This document shows positions 1 through 9,000 of a stretch of 64,000 bases of DNA, piece after piece. Numbering within the stretch: position 1 is the first letter of the stretch; every line of letters begins with the position of its first letter. The translations under genes were made by a program, and so were the position numbers. The stretch is from Congeria kusceri. Its lineage: Eukaryota; Mollusca; Bivalvia; Myida; Dreissenidae. The stretch is taken from assembly GCA_027627225.1 (NCBI GenBank), contig JAPFQT010000079.1, positions 124,001-188,000 on the forward strand, in the 5' to 3' direction. The notes below the pieces were generated by a model. That model searched no databases. It saw only the letters and a program-made list of their open reading frames with translations, and was not told where the DNA came from.

Positions 1-1342
1 AATGGCAAACAAATTAATTTTTTTGGGCCTGGCTTGTTTTGTCATGTGATTCACAAAAAGTGGATTCATCGACACAATCGTTGAATCGAGTGTTTTCAGT
101 GATAGTATTTTTAGAAATGCCAAATATGGTATCGGTAAAACAATGGTGACGTCTTTGGTGTTCATCGACGACGTTTCATTTCGACGTGAAGTGCTCCGAT
201 AGAGCTACAGTGTCGGTGCTTTATAAACTGGTTTTGTTTTGTAGTTTAAAGCAGCATGATGAATGTCATATATAATTGTAGAGTAAAGTCTGAGAAATCT
301 AGACGTAATAATTGTTTATGTTTCTTGCGAAAAATGTGAGTAATTCAGTCAGTACACACACTTTTTGGACACCCTTCGTATTGTTGTCTATGCAAATGTT
401 TCGCATACCCATTGTATTGTGTTCTTTCTATATAATGTTGCAGTTTCTATTAAGCAATTTATCAACACTATTATATGTTCAAGTATATTTTAAAGAGTTT
501 TTTTACATGTTGACAAAAAAAAACTTAATCTGGAATCGATTCATTTTTATTGTACGTCACTTGATATGGTACCTTTACCTACGACAACTTCGATTTGTTA
601 AATGAAACTTTTATTGTGAACAGAACCAAGTGCTGTTTCTATGTTAAGATACTGTTATCTGAACATGTGGATTTATGATGTGTGCATTTGCATCTGCAAC
701 AGAATCATGAGTGTGTAACAGGTTAACAGCGGTGAAGTATTTACTAAATGTAACTAAAGGACCAGACTCACAGGAAGTTCTCTATAAAACACGGGCACGT
801 GTTTTACAATAATACGTTGTTGTTGTTTTATGTTTAATGAGTTTTTCAAATATATCTTATTAAATTATATAAACTTTAACTGCGGAGAAAACTACCGGTA
901 AGTTTGGTCACATGTTTTTGGCGTCACGCATTCGTGTATAAGCACTTGTGTTTTGCATATGGCCAGAAAGCAACTGTATGCTTAAGAGCTAATAAATGGT
1001 TGTTGGTGTTGTTGATGGTGGTGGTGTTTAAACATATTTTCAACTCTTTCTAAATATGCGCCCATGTCGCTCCTTTGAAGATTGTTTAGCTATCATGAGA
1101 TTGTGCGGGGACGGGAATGAGAAACACTACTCAGAAGCGTAAATCAGCCACACAAGTAGCGAATCGTATTCTCCTCCTTCGTCGAAAAACATGGTGCTCG
1201 TGTACCAGTCAATATGCAACATGACGGAGTTGCACCTAGGTCAGGATTATTGTATTTGGGAATAGAGGGTGAATATTTTCATCAAAACAAATTTCATTCA
1301 TTCGCTATAGAACATGTAAATTATACTTATGAAATAATTTTA
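1..1342. other. AT-rich flank without a supported gene
   Basis: I see no convincing gene here. The longest open frame (312-605) begins at a TTG codon, is low in complexity and resembles no family I know. There are short TTG/GGT-rich simple-sequence patches near 827-840 and 1003-1029. Confidence 0.5.
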
Positions 1343-1350
1343 AATTTAGA

Positions 1351-1375
1351 GTTGTTTGTCGGCTAATAAACAACG
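1351..1375. repeat. Imperfect palindrome, TTGTTT type
   Basis: The arms TTGTTT and AAACAA flank a GTCGGCTAAT-type centre. It is the first of a series of related inverted repeats in this flank. Confidence 0.5.
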
Positions 1376-1429
1376 AGTTTGAGTTTCGATGCGTAGGAAT
1401 TAGACCACGAGGGCGTTAGAACGACAAGT

Positions 1430-1455
1430 CGTTGTTTATTAGCCGATAAACAACG
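1430..1455. repeat. Perfect 10-bp-arm palindrome
   Basis: CGTTGTTTAT is followed by a six-base TAGCCG centre and then its exact reverse complement ATAAACAACG. This is the best-preserved member of the palindrome series. Confidence 0.75.
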
Positions 1456-1948
1456 ATAATGTGAAGACTAGTTCGATTCTAACATGACCTGACAACAAAT
1501 TCCGCAATTACAATCCGAAATATTTTTTACAGTTTCGGAACTATTTTTTTCGTGTTGTTTCTTGGTACAGTAGTTTAACAACGGTAAATTTTGTTCTTTA
1601 TCAATAGAAAACATGGCGCTTGTCACGTTAGAATATTGTTTTTAAATAACTTGGTAATGTTTTCTATATCGGCTGTTAAAGTTAAATTAAACAGCAATTT
1701 TTACGTGACACGCGCAAATTTTTTAAAGAAAAGCAAGAAAAAATTCCGTTGTTAAATAGCCAAAAAACAACTCGCAAAAGTAGTTTCAAAACTGTAAACT
1801 ATAGTTCTCATTGATATTGCAGAATATGTCGTCATGTACGAATTAAAATAATTTTCGCTTTAGCGTTTTTTATCTGTAATAAACAACGATTTTTTTTTCT
1901 GATACTCTTATATTTAAGATTCGATTCGATTAAATTTTAGATTTTTCA

Positions 1949-1970
1949 TTGTTTATCGGCCAATAAACAA
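1949..1970. repeat. Palindrome, 8-bp arms
   Basis: TTGTTTAT and ATAAACAA flank CGGCCA. It is related to the palindrome at 1430 and is followed by the same CG. Confidence 0.65.
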
Positions 1971-2236
1971 CGATCTGGTGCGGAGGAATTAAAGGGTTAA
2001 ATAACCACGCATCAGAAAGACAAAAAAAATATTGGCCGATTAACAACGATAATGCGCTTTTTTTAAATTCTAACAATGACTTGAAAAATAGTTTGCAATT
2101 GTAATGAAAACTATGTTTTTGTATTCTCCACTCAGAATCGGGACATATTTTTGCGTTGTTCATTGGGTAGTTTAACAACGATAACTGTGTTCTTTGTCTA
2201 TCGAAAAAATTTGTAATAGCATCAGAACTCAAAACC

Positions 2237-2260
2237 GTTGTTTATTTACAGATAAACAAC
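2237..2260. repeat. Palindrome, 9-bp arms
   Basis: GTTGTTTAT and ATAAACAAC flank TTACAG. The arms match the other members while the centre differs, so the stem rather than the loop is what is shared. Confidence 0.7.
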
Positions 2261-2412
2261 TCAAAATCGAAAATTATTTCATAGCAAAGCGAAATCGAAC
2301 CTGGTGGTGTTTGGTCCCGAGTCGTGTTTGTGTTGTTGTGCGAGTGGTTGTGTATGATGGTTGTATATGATGGTAGGATAACTAGTTGAGATACAAGTAC
2401 TCGGGTTAAGAT

Positions 2413-2606
2413 TGTTGAATGAATTGTGATGACCTGCTCAGCAACCTGTTTTTAGCTTATCGGGTTCAAACATTTGAATGAATTTCAATGACCAGCTCAG
2501 TAAAACAAAATGAATTGTATTCCCGTTTTCAGTTCACCGGGCTCAAAAAGTGTATGAATTGTGATAGCTTGTTCAGAACTTGAATGAATTGTGATGACCT
2601 GCTCAA
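2413..2606. repeat. Four imperfect copies of a TTGAATGAATTGTGATGACC motif
   Basis: Copies of a ~28-bp motif ending in CTGCTCAG or a similar sequence start at about 2413, 2473, 2551 and 2579. The first three are separated by related 'CGGGTTCAAA/CCGGGCTCAAA' spacers. It is a short, decayed tandem repeat. Confidence 0.6.
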
Positions 2607-2607
2607 A

Positions 2608-2776
2608 GCAAGTCGAAATCGAGCCTTGTGGCTTTTATTCCCGTTGTGTGTTTGACCAAGAGCACAGTTTTGCATTTTGATATGGTAGAGTTATATCTCG
2701 GTTCAAATGCAGAGTTTTGCAAGTCGAAATCGAGCCTTGTGGCTTTTAGTCCCGCAGCGTATTTGACCAAGAGCAT
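2608..2776. repeat. Two direct copies of a ~58-bp segment
   Basis: 2608-2665 and 2719-2776 share GCAAGTCGAAATCGAGCC, a GTGGCTTTTA.TCCCG block and TTGACCAAGAGCA at an offset of 111 bp. A weaker relative (CGAAATCGAACCTGGTGG) is near 2290. Open frames on both strands here are repeat artefacts. Confidence 0.6.
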
Positions 2777-2974
2777 AGTAGTTCTGCGACTAGAAATGAT
2801 ATTGACGGCTATTGGTTCTACATTATATGGTATACATTGGATCACAAGCACTGTTTTGCTATGCGATATTGAGTCGATGATGGTTTTAGAAACATTCAAG
2901 GTCAAGTAACGTTTGCAAATAGTATGGTAACAACGTTAGCTTAGCTTGATACGCAGCGAGTGTTTTGTGTTATA

Positions 2975-3048
2975 CCAAAGCTGGGATTTGCACCCAGATA
3001 TCTTCTCCCTCAAAGAAGGACAAGCGTTCTACTATTGAACTACTCTGG
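2975..3048 (-). repeat. tRNA-like sequence, copy 1 (tRNA pseudogene or SINE head)
   Basis: On the minus strand, CCAGAGT at the 5' end pairs with GCTTTGG at the 3' end. GTTC-AATAGTA-GAAC forms a D-arm-like hairpin, and CTGGG-TGCAAAT-CCCAG forms a 5-bp stem with a 7-base loop like a T arm and B box. A CTTCT-TTGAGGG-AGAAG hairpin sits where an anticodon arm would be. The spacing between arms is irregular, so a working tRNA is unlikely; a tRNA-derived repeat fits better. Confidence 0.5.
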
Positions 3049-3104
3049 TTTTGTTAACACGTTACAAGCTGCATAGTCAGGCATTGAAATGCATTTTTGA
3101 AATA

Positions 3105-3177
3105 GGTGTCACTCAGCGTTTTTACGGACTTGTGACCGTTCTTTTCACAGTGCAATGAAAAGAGTCGCTTTACCACC
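3105..3177. other. Cloverleaf-like structured element, copy 1
   Basis: Nested stems can be drawn: GGTG 3105-3108 with CACC 3174-3177; AGCG 3115-3118 with CGCT 3166-3169; ACGG 3124-3127 with CCGT 3136-3139; and CTTTTCA 3141-3147 with TGAAAAG 3156-3162. The copy at 4176-4249 has the same layout with compensating base changes. The active strand is unknown; on the minus strand the ACGG hairpin reads GGTCACAAGTCC, reminiscent of a Pol III B box. No known RNA family is recognised. Confidence 0.45.
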
Positions 3178-3229
3178 GCGTGTTGTGTATTACTGATTTA
3201 GTGACATCACATGACTACATCCAAACTAC

Positions 3230-3619
3230 GACCAAACCAAACATGCTAGCTAGCCAGCGACAACCTCATCTGCAGCGCTTAAAGAGAGTCGGGGTATGAC
3301 AAGATGTTTAAGCGTTTTATATACTAGCCACATTCGTGTGTTATCCAAACTGAGCCAAGCAGTTTGTTAGAACGTACCTACTGATTTGAAACATCAACAT
3401 TTTTACTATATACTATATATTGTTACAAACCAATCCGGACAACATCTTCTGACCAAACGAAACATGCATGTTAGCTAGCGACAACCTCATCTGCAGCGCT
3501 TAAAGAGAGTCGGGGTATGGCAAGATGTTTAAGCGTTTTATATACTAGCCACATTCATATGTAGCTATCCAAACTAACAAAAACAGTTGTTGACATATGC
3601 CTTTAGATTTGTAACATCA
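3230..3619. repeat. Two ~170-bp direct copies 221 bp apart
   Basis: 3230-3398 and 3451-3619 share a nearly identical core running from GCGACAACCTCATCTGCAGC to TATACTAGCCACATTC. Each core contains CGCTTAAA and its exact reverse complement TTTAAGCG (3276-3283/3307-3314 and 3497-3504/3528-3535) around a 23-base loop that differs at only one position. The edges are more diverged than the core. Confidence 0.7.
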
Positions 3620-3749
3620 ATACCTTCCTATGCTTCAAGGTTTAAGTTAAGGTCTAACTCCTATAGAAACATGATGATAGAAAGCCTCGATTGTAGTTTT
3701 GAGAAAGCAAGCTGCGTGTGTGCCTCGACAGTTTTGAGCAAGCGAATAG

Positions 3750-3818
3750 CCAAAGCTGGGACTTGCACCCAGATCTCTTTTCCTGTGAAGTTAAGCATTC
3801 TACTTTGAACTACTTTGG
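3750..3818 (-). repeat. tRNA-like sequence, copy 2
   Basis: A diverged relative of 2975-3048. The ends CCAAAGT and GCTTTGG pair, and the T-arm-like hairpin CTGGG-TGCAAGT-CCCAG is intact. The middle is five bases shorter and no anticodon-like hairpin is visible. The survival of acceptor and T arm suggests a tRNA-derived repeat family. Confidence 0.5.
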
Positions 3819-4175
3819 CATTGTTTTCACCGCTCAAAAACCATTGAGTTTGTTAGTTTTGATTTGCAGAAAGGTTTGATATCAAATGTGTTTGTTGAAA
3901 TCTGCAATGAGGCCTTATATAACTTTTTTTCATCAATCTGTTTGATTATGTGTGAAACAAAACAGCAGACTACTGTGTACACACAAAAGCTTACAACTGA
4001 GATGATTAACCAGCGCTTGTTAATATCAACTCAAATAGCAAACTGTGCGATCGAGTGTATATTTGGCCAACGGGCAAAAGTAGCAAAAATCGCAAAATGT
4101 CATTCATATAGATTTTTTCATCAACCTAAATCAAAGTGAAATTGTTTGGTATTCAAGTTTAAGTAAAAAATTGTG

Positions 4176-4249
4176 GGTGTCACTCGGCGTTTACACGGAC
4201 TTGTGACCGTTCCTCTTGTCTGCGCCACAAGAGAAGTCGCCTTCCCACC
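4176..4249. other. Cloverleaf-like structured element, copy 2
   Basis: The same layout as 3105-3177: GGTG 4176-4179 with CACC 4246-4249; GGCG 4186-4189 with CGCC 4238-4241; ACGG 4195-4198 with CCGT 4207-4210; and CTCTTGT 4213-4219 with ACAAGAG 4227-4233. Compared with copy 1, one pair of the second stem and three pairs of the last hairpin have changed on both sides so that pairing is kept. The unpaired segment ACTTGTGA is identical. Confidence 0.45.
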
Positions 4250-5650
4250 CTGCCAAACAGCCTAACAAAATGTGTTTGTATGTTTATGCTCGGACCCATG
4301 TCTCAAAATTTTGAGCAGTAACTGTGAGGCAACAATCCACGACATCTCAGACACATTATCAAAGGCAGGTAGCCACCACCTTCAAAGGCAACCCAAGTAC
4401 TACTGCGCCCTATCTTTGTGGACCACAAGGCTATTCGTACTTGGCGGTGCTTCAACGGCACTTCATGCTACCTCACAGCATCATAGCATTACGGAAAAGG
4501 GCCTATATCCTGTATCAGCCTGTAACGCCTTTCAGCCAATACAAGTCGGGCTAGTGCCATCCTAGTACCCAGTTCCAGCTGCATATAGAATTTGTTTTTG
4601 TTTTTGGTATCATGATTTTGAGAATAGATATACTTGATAGCAAATAGCAGATTCAATCATACTTTTTATCAAAACACTCGGTCATGCGTTGCAGCATTTC
4701 TGAGAGAGCTAGATTAAGATATCCCGTTTCACCTCACGGGAATATCACGGGTGTCGCACGGCAAAGCACAGACATGTCACCATGTGTGCCTACCACCCTT
4801 CCAACAGCGCAACAATGTGGTGTTGAAAAGGTTCCCAGCTAGTGCCGAAAGTATTCACAACGATCGCGGGGAAGGGCTGCTTTGTAACGCCTCATTTCGT
4901 ATTGGCTTGCAGCCTCGCCCTACGTTGTTACACAGCTAGCTGAGCAGGACTTCCTCTGACTTTCAATCTCAGCGGACAAATTTTGAAAGGTGTCTGCTTT
5001 TTTTAGTTGTACACTTAAGTCTCTCTGTGCCAAAATAGAGACTGAAACCTAAACCCTAACACAATTTTGAGAGCTGAAAAAGAAACATGAATCATACAGA
5101 CTGAGCAATACTAGTGACTATATTATCGGTCAAGCAGTCATCAACCGGTCGGTAGCCTGATCAATGCCATCGCGTCCTCGGACTCGCATACGCACAATCG
5201 ACCCACGTCAAATTCTAAAGCTTGCGGGCAATAAAGAGTGGCCCTCGCGATAGACTGAGGAGCCTTGCCAGAGTATAACGACAGCATTGATAAAACATCA
5301 TAGCGCTGAAAACCGAGGCGTTTCCCCCCAAGTGCTATCAGTGCGCTTCGCAACTTGTGGAGTCGGTCTAACGACACCTACATACCTCGGCCGCCCAAAC
5401 TCAGTTAATCGACTGCTGTTGTCTTTCTGCTTGCCAAATAGCAGGAGTGCTTACCGATAGCAGTCAAAGACAACCTTACATTGATCTAGCCAGATCGGAA
5501 ACTACAAGCAAACGCTGACTCGCCTAAGCAAGCCGTCTCGCTTCCTGCACCGAAGCAAGTCACTCGCCTAAGCACTATCGACCCAACGCCAGTTACACTG
5601 CGCCGTAAACTGGGGAGCCTTGCCAATGCTCACAAGTAATTTGCAATCCT
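4250..5650. other. More GC-rich flank segment, no gene recognised
   Basis: Base composition appears richer in G and C than its surroundings. Open frames at 4272-4565 (+) and 5141-5377 (-) match nothing I know. A hairpin CCCGT/ACGGG lies at 4723-4740. GGGTGTCGCACGGC at 4749, with a GCACA..TGTGC hairpin closing on CACCC at 4798, may be a remote relative of the cloverleaf-like elements. Short diverged repeats around 'ATCGACCCA' and 'GGAGCCTTGCCA' link 5180-5290 with 5570-5640. Confidence 0.35.
5015..5098. repeat. ~85-bp dispersed repeat, copy A
   Basis: It starts TTAAGTCTCT, contains TAGAGACTGAAACC and an ACCCTAA stretch, and ends near GAAACATGAATCATAC. It matches 5706-5790. Confidence 0.6.
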
Positions 5651-5705
5651 GGCTAGTGCAATGAGTATATTCGGACTGGTGTGCCACCATGTGAATTTTG
5701 ATTTA

Positions 5706-5790
5706 TTAAGTCTCTAGAGCCAAAGTAGAGACTGAAACCTTAACCCTAAGAATTTTGAGAGCTGAAAGAGAAACATGCATACAATCATAT
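5706..5790. repeat. ~85-bp dispersed repeat, copy B
   Basis: The same order of blocks as 5015-5098 (TTAAGTCTCT, TAGAGACTGAAACC, ACCCTAA, TTTTGAGAGCTGAAA) with small indels. The spacing of about 690 bp and shared orientation suggest an old duplication of the 5.0-5.8 kb area. Confidence 0.6.
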
Positions 5791-5863
5791 ACATCAATAT
5801 TGCTGGCCAGCACAAATGAACAGTAAACAAAACAAAATACAAACTGTTCAAACATGTACTCAC

Positions 5864-5951
5864 GGTTTTGTCGCTGCTCTGCTCAAGGTCTGTGCCAGTC
5901 TCTGCATACGTCTGGACTGCTCGGTGTTCACATCAAGACTGGCAATTTGGT
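5864..5951 (-). CDS. Candidate internal coding exon, 88 nt (partial)
   Basis: On the minus strand the segment is preceded by an ATTTCAG acceptor and followed by a GTGAGT donor. Its open phase reads as a polar, helix-prone peptide containing QIASLDVNTEQSRRMQRLAQ. The exon would start with two bases of a split codon. No domain is recognised. It would be the most 3' visible exon of the series that runs to about 8500. The splice signals and clean frame support it, but without partner exons the product is unknown. Confidence 0.3.
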
Positions 5952-6693
5952 CTGAAATACAATACCATATATAGAGTTCAGTTGTAATTTTGTTATAATA
6001 GCATGCAGTGAAACAGTAACAGTAAACAGAGTAAACTGAACTCAACTAAAAACTGTTCTTACCATGGTGTCCTCTCTGAAATGAGAAAAACATAGCATGT
6101 CATTGTATTGTGAGCAATTATTGAATATGAGTAAAAGTGTATACTTACTTTGAGATTTGGCTGATTCAGCCCTGGTGTTGAAACTCTTCTTAGTTGTCCT
6201 TCACTTCAAACCTGGTCTGAAATCAAGACTTGTAGCATGCATGCACACATTTGCCAATAGAGCAGAAAACAGTAACAGAACACAACTGAACTGTTCAAAC
6301 TATTTTACTGACCGTCTGAAGGCTGAAATGAAAAAGTCAGTGTGCACAGCACAAACAATGTGTGCTGATATAGTACAATATGATAGAAACTTGTAGTTAC
6401 ATAGAAAACAGTCACAGTAACTTTTCAAACTTGGGTACTTACATCGAGAAGCTGAAATGAAATGTCATTTTGCATAGCATACAGTAAGCAATCAAAAGTA
6501 TCTGTGATAAGTACATACTGTTCATGCAATGTGAAGTAGGCATGTTTTTGTATCAAGGACAACAATCAACACAAAACTGTAACAGTAACTGTTCAAAATT
6601 TTGTACTTACCACTGTCCGCTGGAAAGAATTGTCATTTTGCACAGCATACACCAAGCAATAAAAATGTTGAAAATATTAAGCAAACCAAGTGT

Positions 6694-7420
6694 ACTTACC
6701 TTGTGTGGTCCTACAGTTGTGTGACACCAGTTGAATTCAAGTCTTCAGCTCACTTCTCTGTTAGCACCAAGGGCACGTTGTCCTTGAAAGTGAAAACTGA
6801 AACAGAGAAAACAAAGCAAACATGTTTCACATCAAACCAACAATGTGTTGCTTGAACTGTCTTCTGTTGAGTAGATTCTTAGCAGCTAAACATCAGTATT
6901 CATCTCTGTTCTGCACCAAGGTCACACTGTCCTTGAAATCTGAAACAGTACGAAGCATAAAATCATGAAACAATTCAGATCCACTTACCTTTCTCTATCA
7001 AGTTGAAATTTCACAGCTGCTTTATTCTCAATACCATGCCCTGTTCAACACCAAGGTCACACTGTCCTTGCAAGTAAAAACTGAAATATAGAATAGCAAA
7101 GCAAACATGTTTCACATCAAACCAACAATTTGTTACTAACCATTAAGTACTGTGTAGAGCCACACCAGCTACATTCCTCTTGAAACCTGTCTTCAGTTCT
7201 TCTCAGCACCAAGGGCACAATGTCCTTGAAGAAAGTCAAACCTGAAATATAGTTAAGCAGAGAAAAACATGTTTCACATCCAACCAACAATTTGTCTACT
7301 TACCTCTGAGTGTTGTACAACTGTATAGTCTGTCAGGTTGACTTCATAGCTCCTCACAGCTCACCATAATATCTAACATGTGAGAGCTGAGAGAAACACG
7401 TCTAGTCTGTTCAGCACCTG
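6694..7420. repeat. Tandem exon-plus-intron-like repeat, ~140-175 bp
   Basis: Acceptor-like CTGAAA motifs recur at 6797, 6940, 7081, 7242 and 7418. The first four copies carry CACCAAGG...GTCCTTG (near 6764, 6917, 7050 and 7208). The intervals share an AACATGTTTCACATC...CCAACAAT stretch. Candidate exon and intron were therefore duplicated together. The copy ending at 6940 lacks a visible ACTTAC donor. Confidence 0.55.
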
Positions 7421-7952
7421 AAATGCAACTGACTGCTTACATCTGAAAACTTGATCCAAAATTTAATACATTTCATATCATACAAGCTGTAGCTTTCAGA
7501 ACCACATCTGTACTGCTCAACATCTGAAATGAAAATGACCTTGAAAACATGTATCATGATATCTAACATCTTCACACATAATGTGAGAGCTCTCAGAAAC
7601 ACGTCTGCTCTGTTCAGCACCTAAAAAGCAACTGACAGCACTTCACCACAAAAATCTTAAAAAAAGTTTATGCTTAACACATTGTAGTGGTCACAGCTAT
7701 TCTGTACATCGTACCTCTTTCAACTGTTCTGTGAAACCTCGACAATTGCACTCAGTCCCAACACTCAACTGCCACTTCAGTTTCATAGTAGACCTGAAAA
7801 TATCATAACATATGGCTATACATCGCAAACATTTGTACTTACCTTCATCCAATGTACTGGAGCTCTCAAAAACACGTCTGCTCGCTTCAACTGCCAAACA
7901 TCAACTGACAGCAAAAGTCTGAAAATCTGATCCAAAAATGTAATATGATATA

Positions 7953-8305
7953 TGACCTTGAATGACTAACATGTATTTGCACAGTAAAGTGAAATTGCTT
8001 GTAGTGTCTTTTAACTGCATCAACAGTCAAATATATCACATTTTGCTATTTAGGGCCATTGCCATACATTTTCAAGATTTAATGGTTTGTCAAGATATGC
8101 AATTCTGTTGCAGTCTTTAGTAAATGACCTTGAAGGTCTAACATTTGTGCAGTAAAGTGAAATTGCTTGTAGAGTCCTCTGACACAACTAGGAATCAAAA
8201 GTGCAATCTCACATTTTGCTATTAACTGTCAATGCCACACATTTTCAAGATTTTAGGGTTCTGTCAAGCTATACAATATTGTTGCAGTCTATAGCTCAGT
8301 ATAGC
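7953..8305. repeat. Two ~168-bp direct copies
   Basis: Shared blocks at an offset of about 168 bp include CAGTAAAGTGAAATTGCTTG (7982 and 8150), CACATTTTGCTATT, ACATTTTCAAGATTT and TGTTGCAGTCT. No coding potential is seen. Confidence 0.65.
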
Positions 8306-8646
8306 ACAGCTCAACATGAAAAACACATGTCACCCCTCCAGTTGTCAAATTACAACTGATCACAAAATCTGTAAGCCAACGTTGTTTTTCTAATATCTGT
8401 CTATATAGGTCTCATAGTGAGAAACACCAACTCACTGACTCGATACAATTGTTTGTCCTCTAAACCTGAAATCTAAAATCTATGAAACTTACCTTCACCT
8501 GTTCTGCACAGCTTATCCTCTACTCTCTAAATAAATCAACACCATTTATTTGAAGACACAATTTTCTGTATAGTCACTTGCCATGACTTTATTTTTGAAT
8601 ATTTCTTTGTACGTGTGGTAGGAAAAACATTGTTGTGTACTAAAAA
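8306..8646. other. Flank without a recognised gene
   Basis: Apart from a possible minus-strand splice donor near 8488 and an acceptor-like CTGAAA near 8466, nothing is recognised. Confidence 0.4.
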
Positions 8647-8754
8647 TTCACTGTTTCGCTTGAAGGTTGGAGACTACATGACGAGACTTTGACAGTTGGC
8701 AGTATACCTTCAACTGGAGAGTAGCCGGTAAAAAGATGGCCGTAAAACAGTGAA
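8647..8754. repeat. Nested inverted repeat near the array edge
   Basis: TTCACTGTTT (8647-8656) is inverted as AAACAGTGAA (8745-8754). Inside it, TTGAAGGT (8660-8667) is inverted as ACCTTCAA (8706-8713). It ends about 200 bp left of the array and could be a small MITE-like remnant or a chance structure. The 8755-8956 stretch after it has no supported gene. Confidence 0.5.
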
Positions 8755-9000
8755 CTTTGATTCGCGTCGAGTTCTTTCTTACATATCACATGACCTATCT
8801 TTTTTCTTGTCTAAATCAATTCGGCTCGGAATGCTCTTTAAGAAAAGGTATGGTTATGAGGGTCTCTACGCGCAAAATGTTGAGTTTATTTTTTGTTGAA
8901 TTTATTGCTTTTACATTGAATTTGTTAAGGAAATCTTTTAGTATATTGTGACCTAAACTGACTTTGGGTTAAAATAAAATATCGTCTGCAAGTGCAAAAT

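Larger units (their letters stand above)
1343..2270. repeat. Diverged ~595-bp direct duplication with palindromes
   Basis: Two related blocks lie about 595 bp apart. The motif CAACGATAAT is at 1451 and 2044. AGTTTAACAACG is at about 1572 and 2169, each time followed by a similar 'TTCTTT.TC.AT.GAAAA' stretch. Each block contains several copies of a TTGTTTAT...ATAAACAA palindrome. The DNA is AT-rich and shows no coding signal. It may be a decayed non-autonomous element or local tandem repeat; the family is unknown. Confidence 0.6.
5952..8500 (-). other. Candidate multi-exon transcript with micro-exon-like segments
   Basis: On the minus strand, short segments are repeatedly bounded by CAG acceptors (CTGAAA on the plus strand) and GTAAGT-type donors (ACTTAC on the plus strand). 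Candidate segments are 6063-6075 (13 nt), 6149-6216, 6313-6322 (weak donor), 6443-6451 (9 nt), 6611-6619 (9 nt), 6700-6796, 6989-7080, 7141-7241 (GTTAGT donor) and 7305-7417. Further donor-like sites lie near 7840 and 8488. The regular pairing of both signal types argues for a spliced transcript, coding or not. The joined frame was not resolved. Confidence 0.3.

Noticed and set aside
312..605. 97-codon plus-strand frame
   Set aside because: TTG start, AT-driven hydrophobic composition, no family resemblance and no splice context.
2603..2909. Overlapping open frames on both strands
   Set aside because: They follow a 111-bp direct repeat, and both strands are open by composition.
3105..3177. 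Hammerhead ribozyme
   Set aside because: The conserved CTGATGA and GAAA core elements are absent on both strands.
5141..5377. 78-codon minus-strand frame
   Set aside because: It begins at GTG, lies in a repeat-containing stretch and matches no family I know.
5046..5750. Telomere-like ACCCTAA stretches at 5046-5060 and 5735-5750
   Set aside because: Only one or two units each, inside a copied ~85-bp repeat; too short to mean a telomere.
6917..6935. Hormone-response-like AGGTCA...TGTCCT sites
   Set aside because: The match comes from the repeated exon-like module and is partly palindromic by composition; there is no promoter context.
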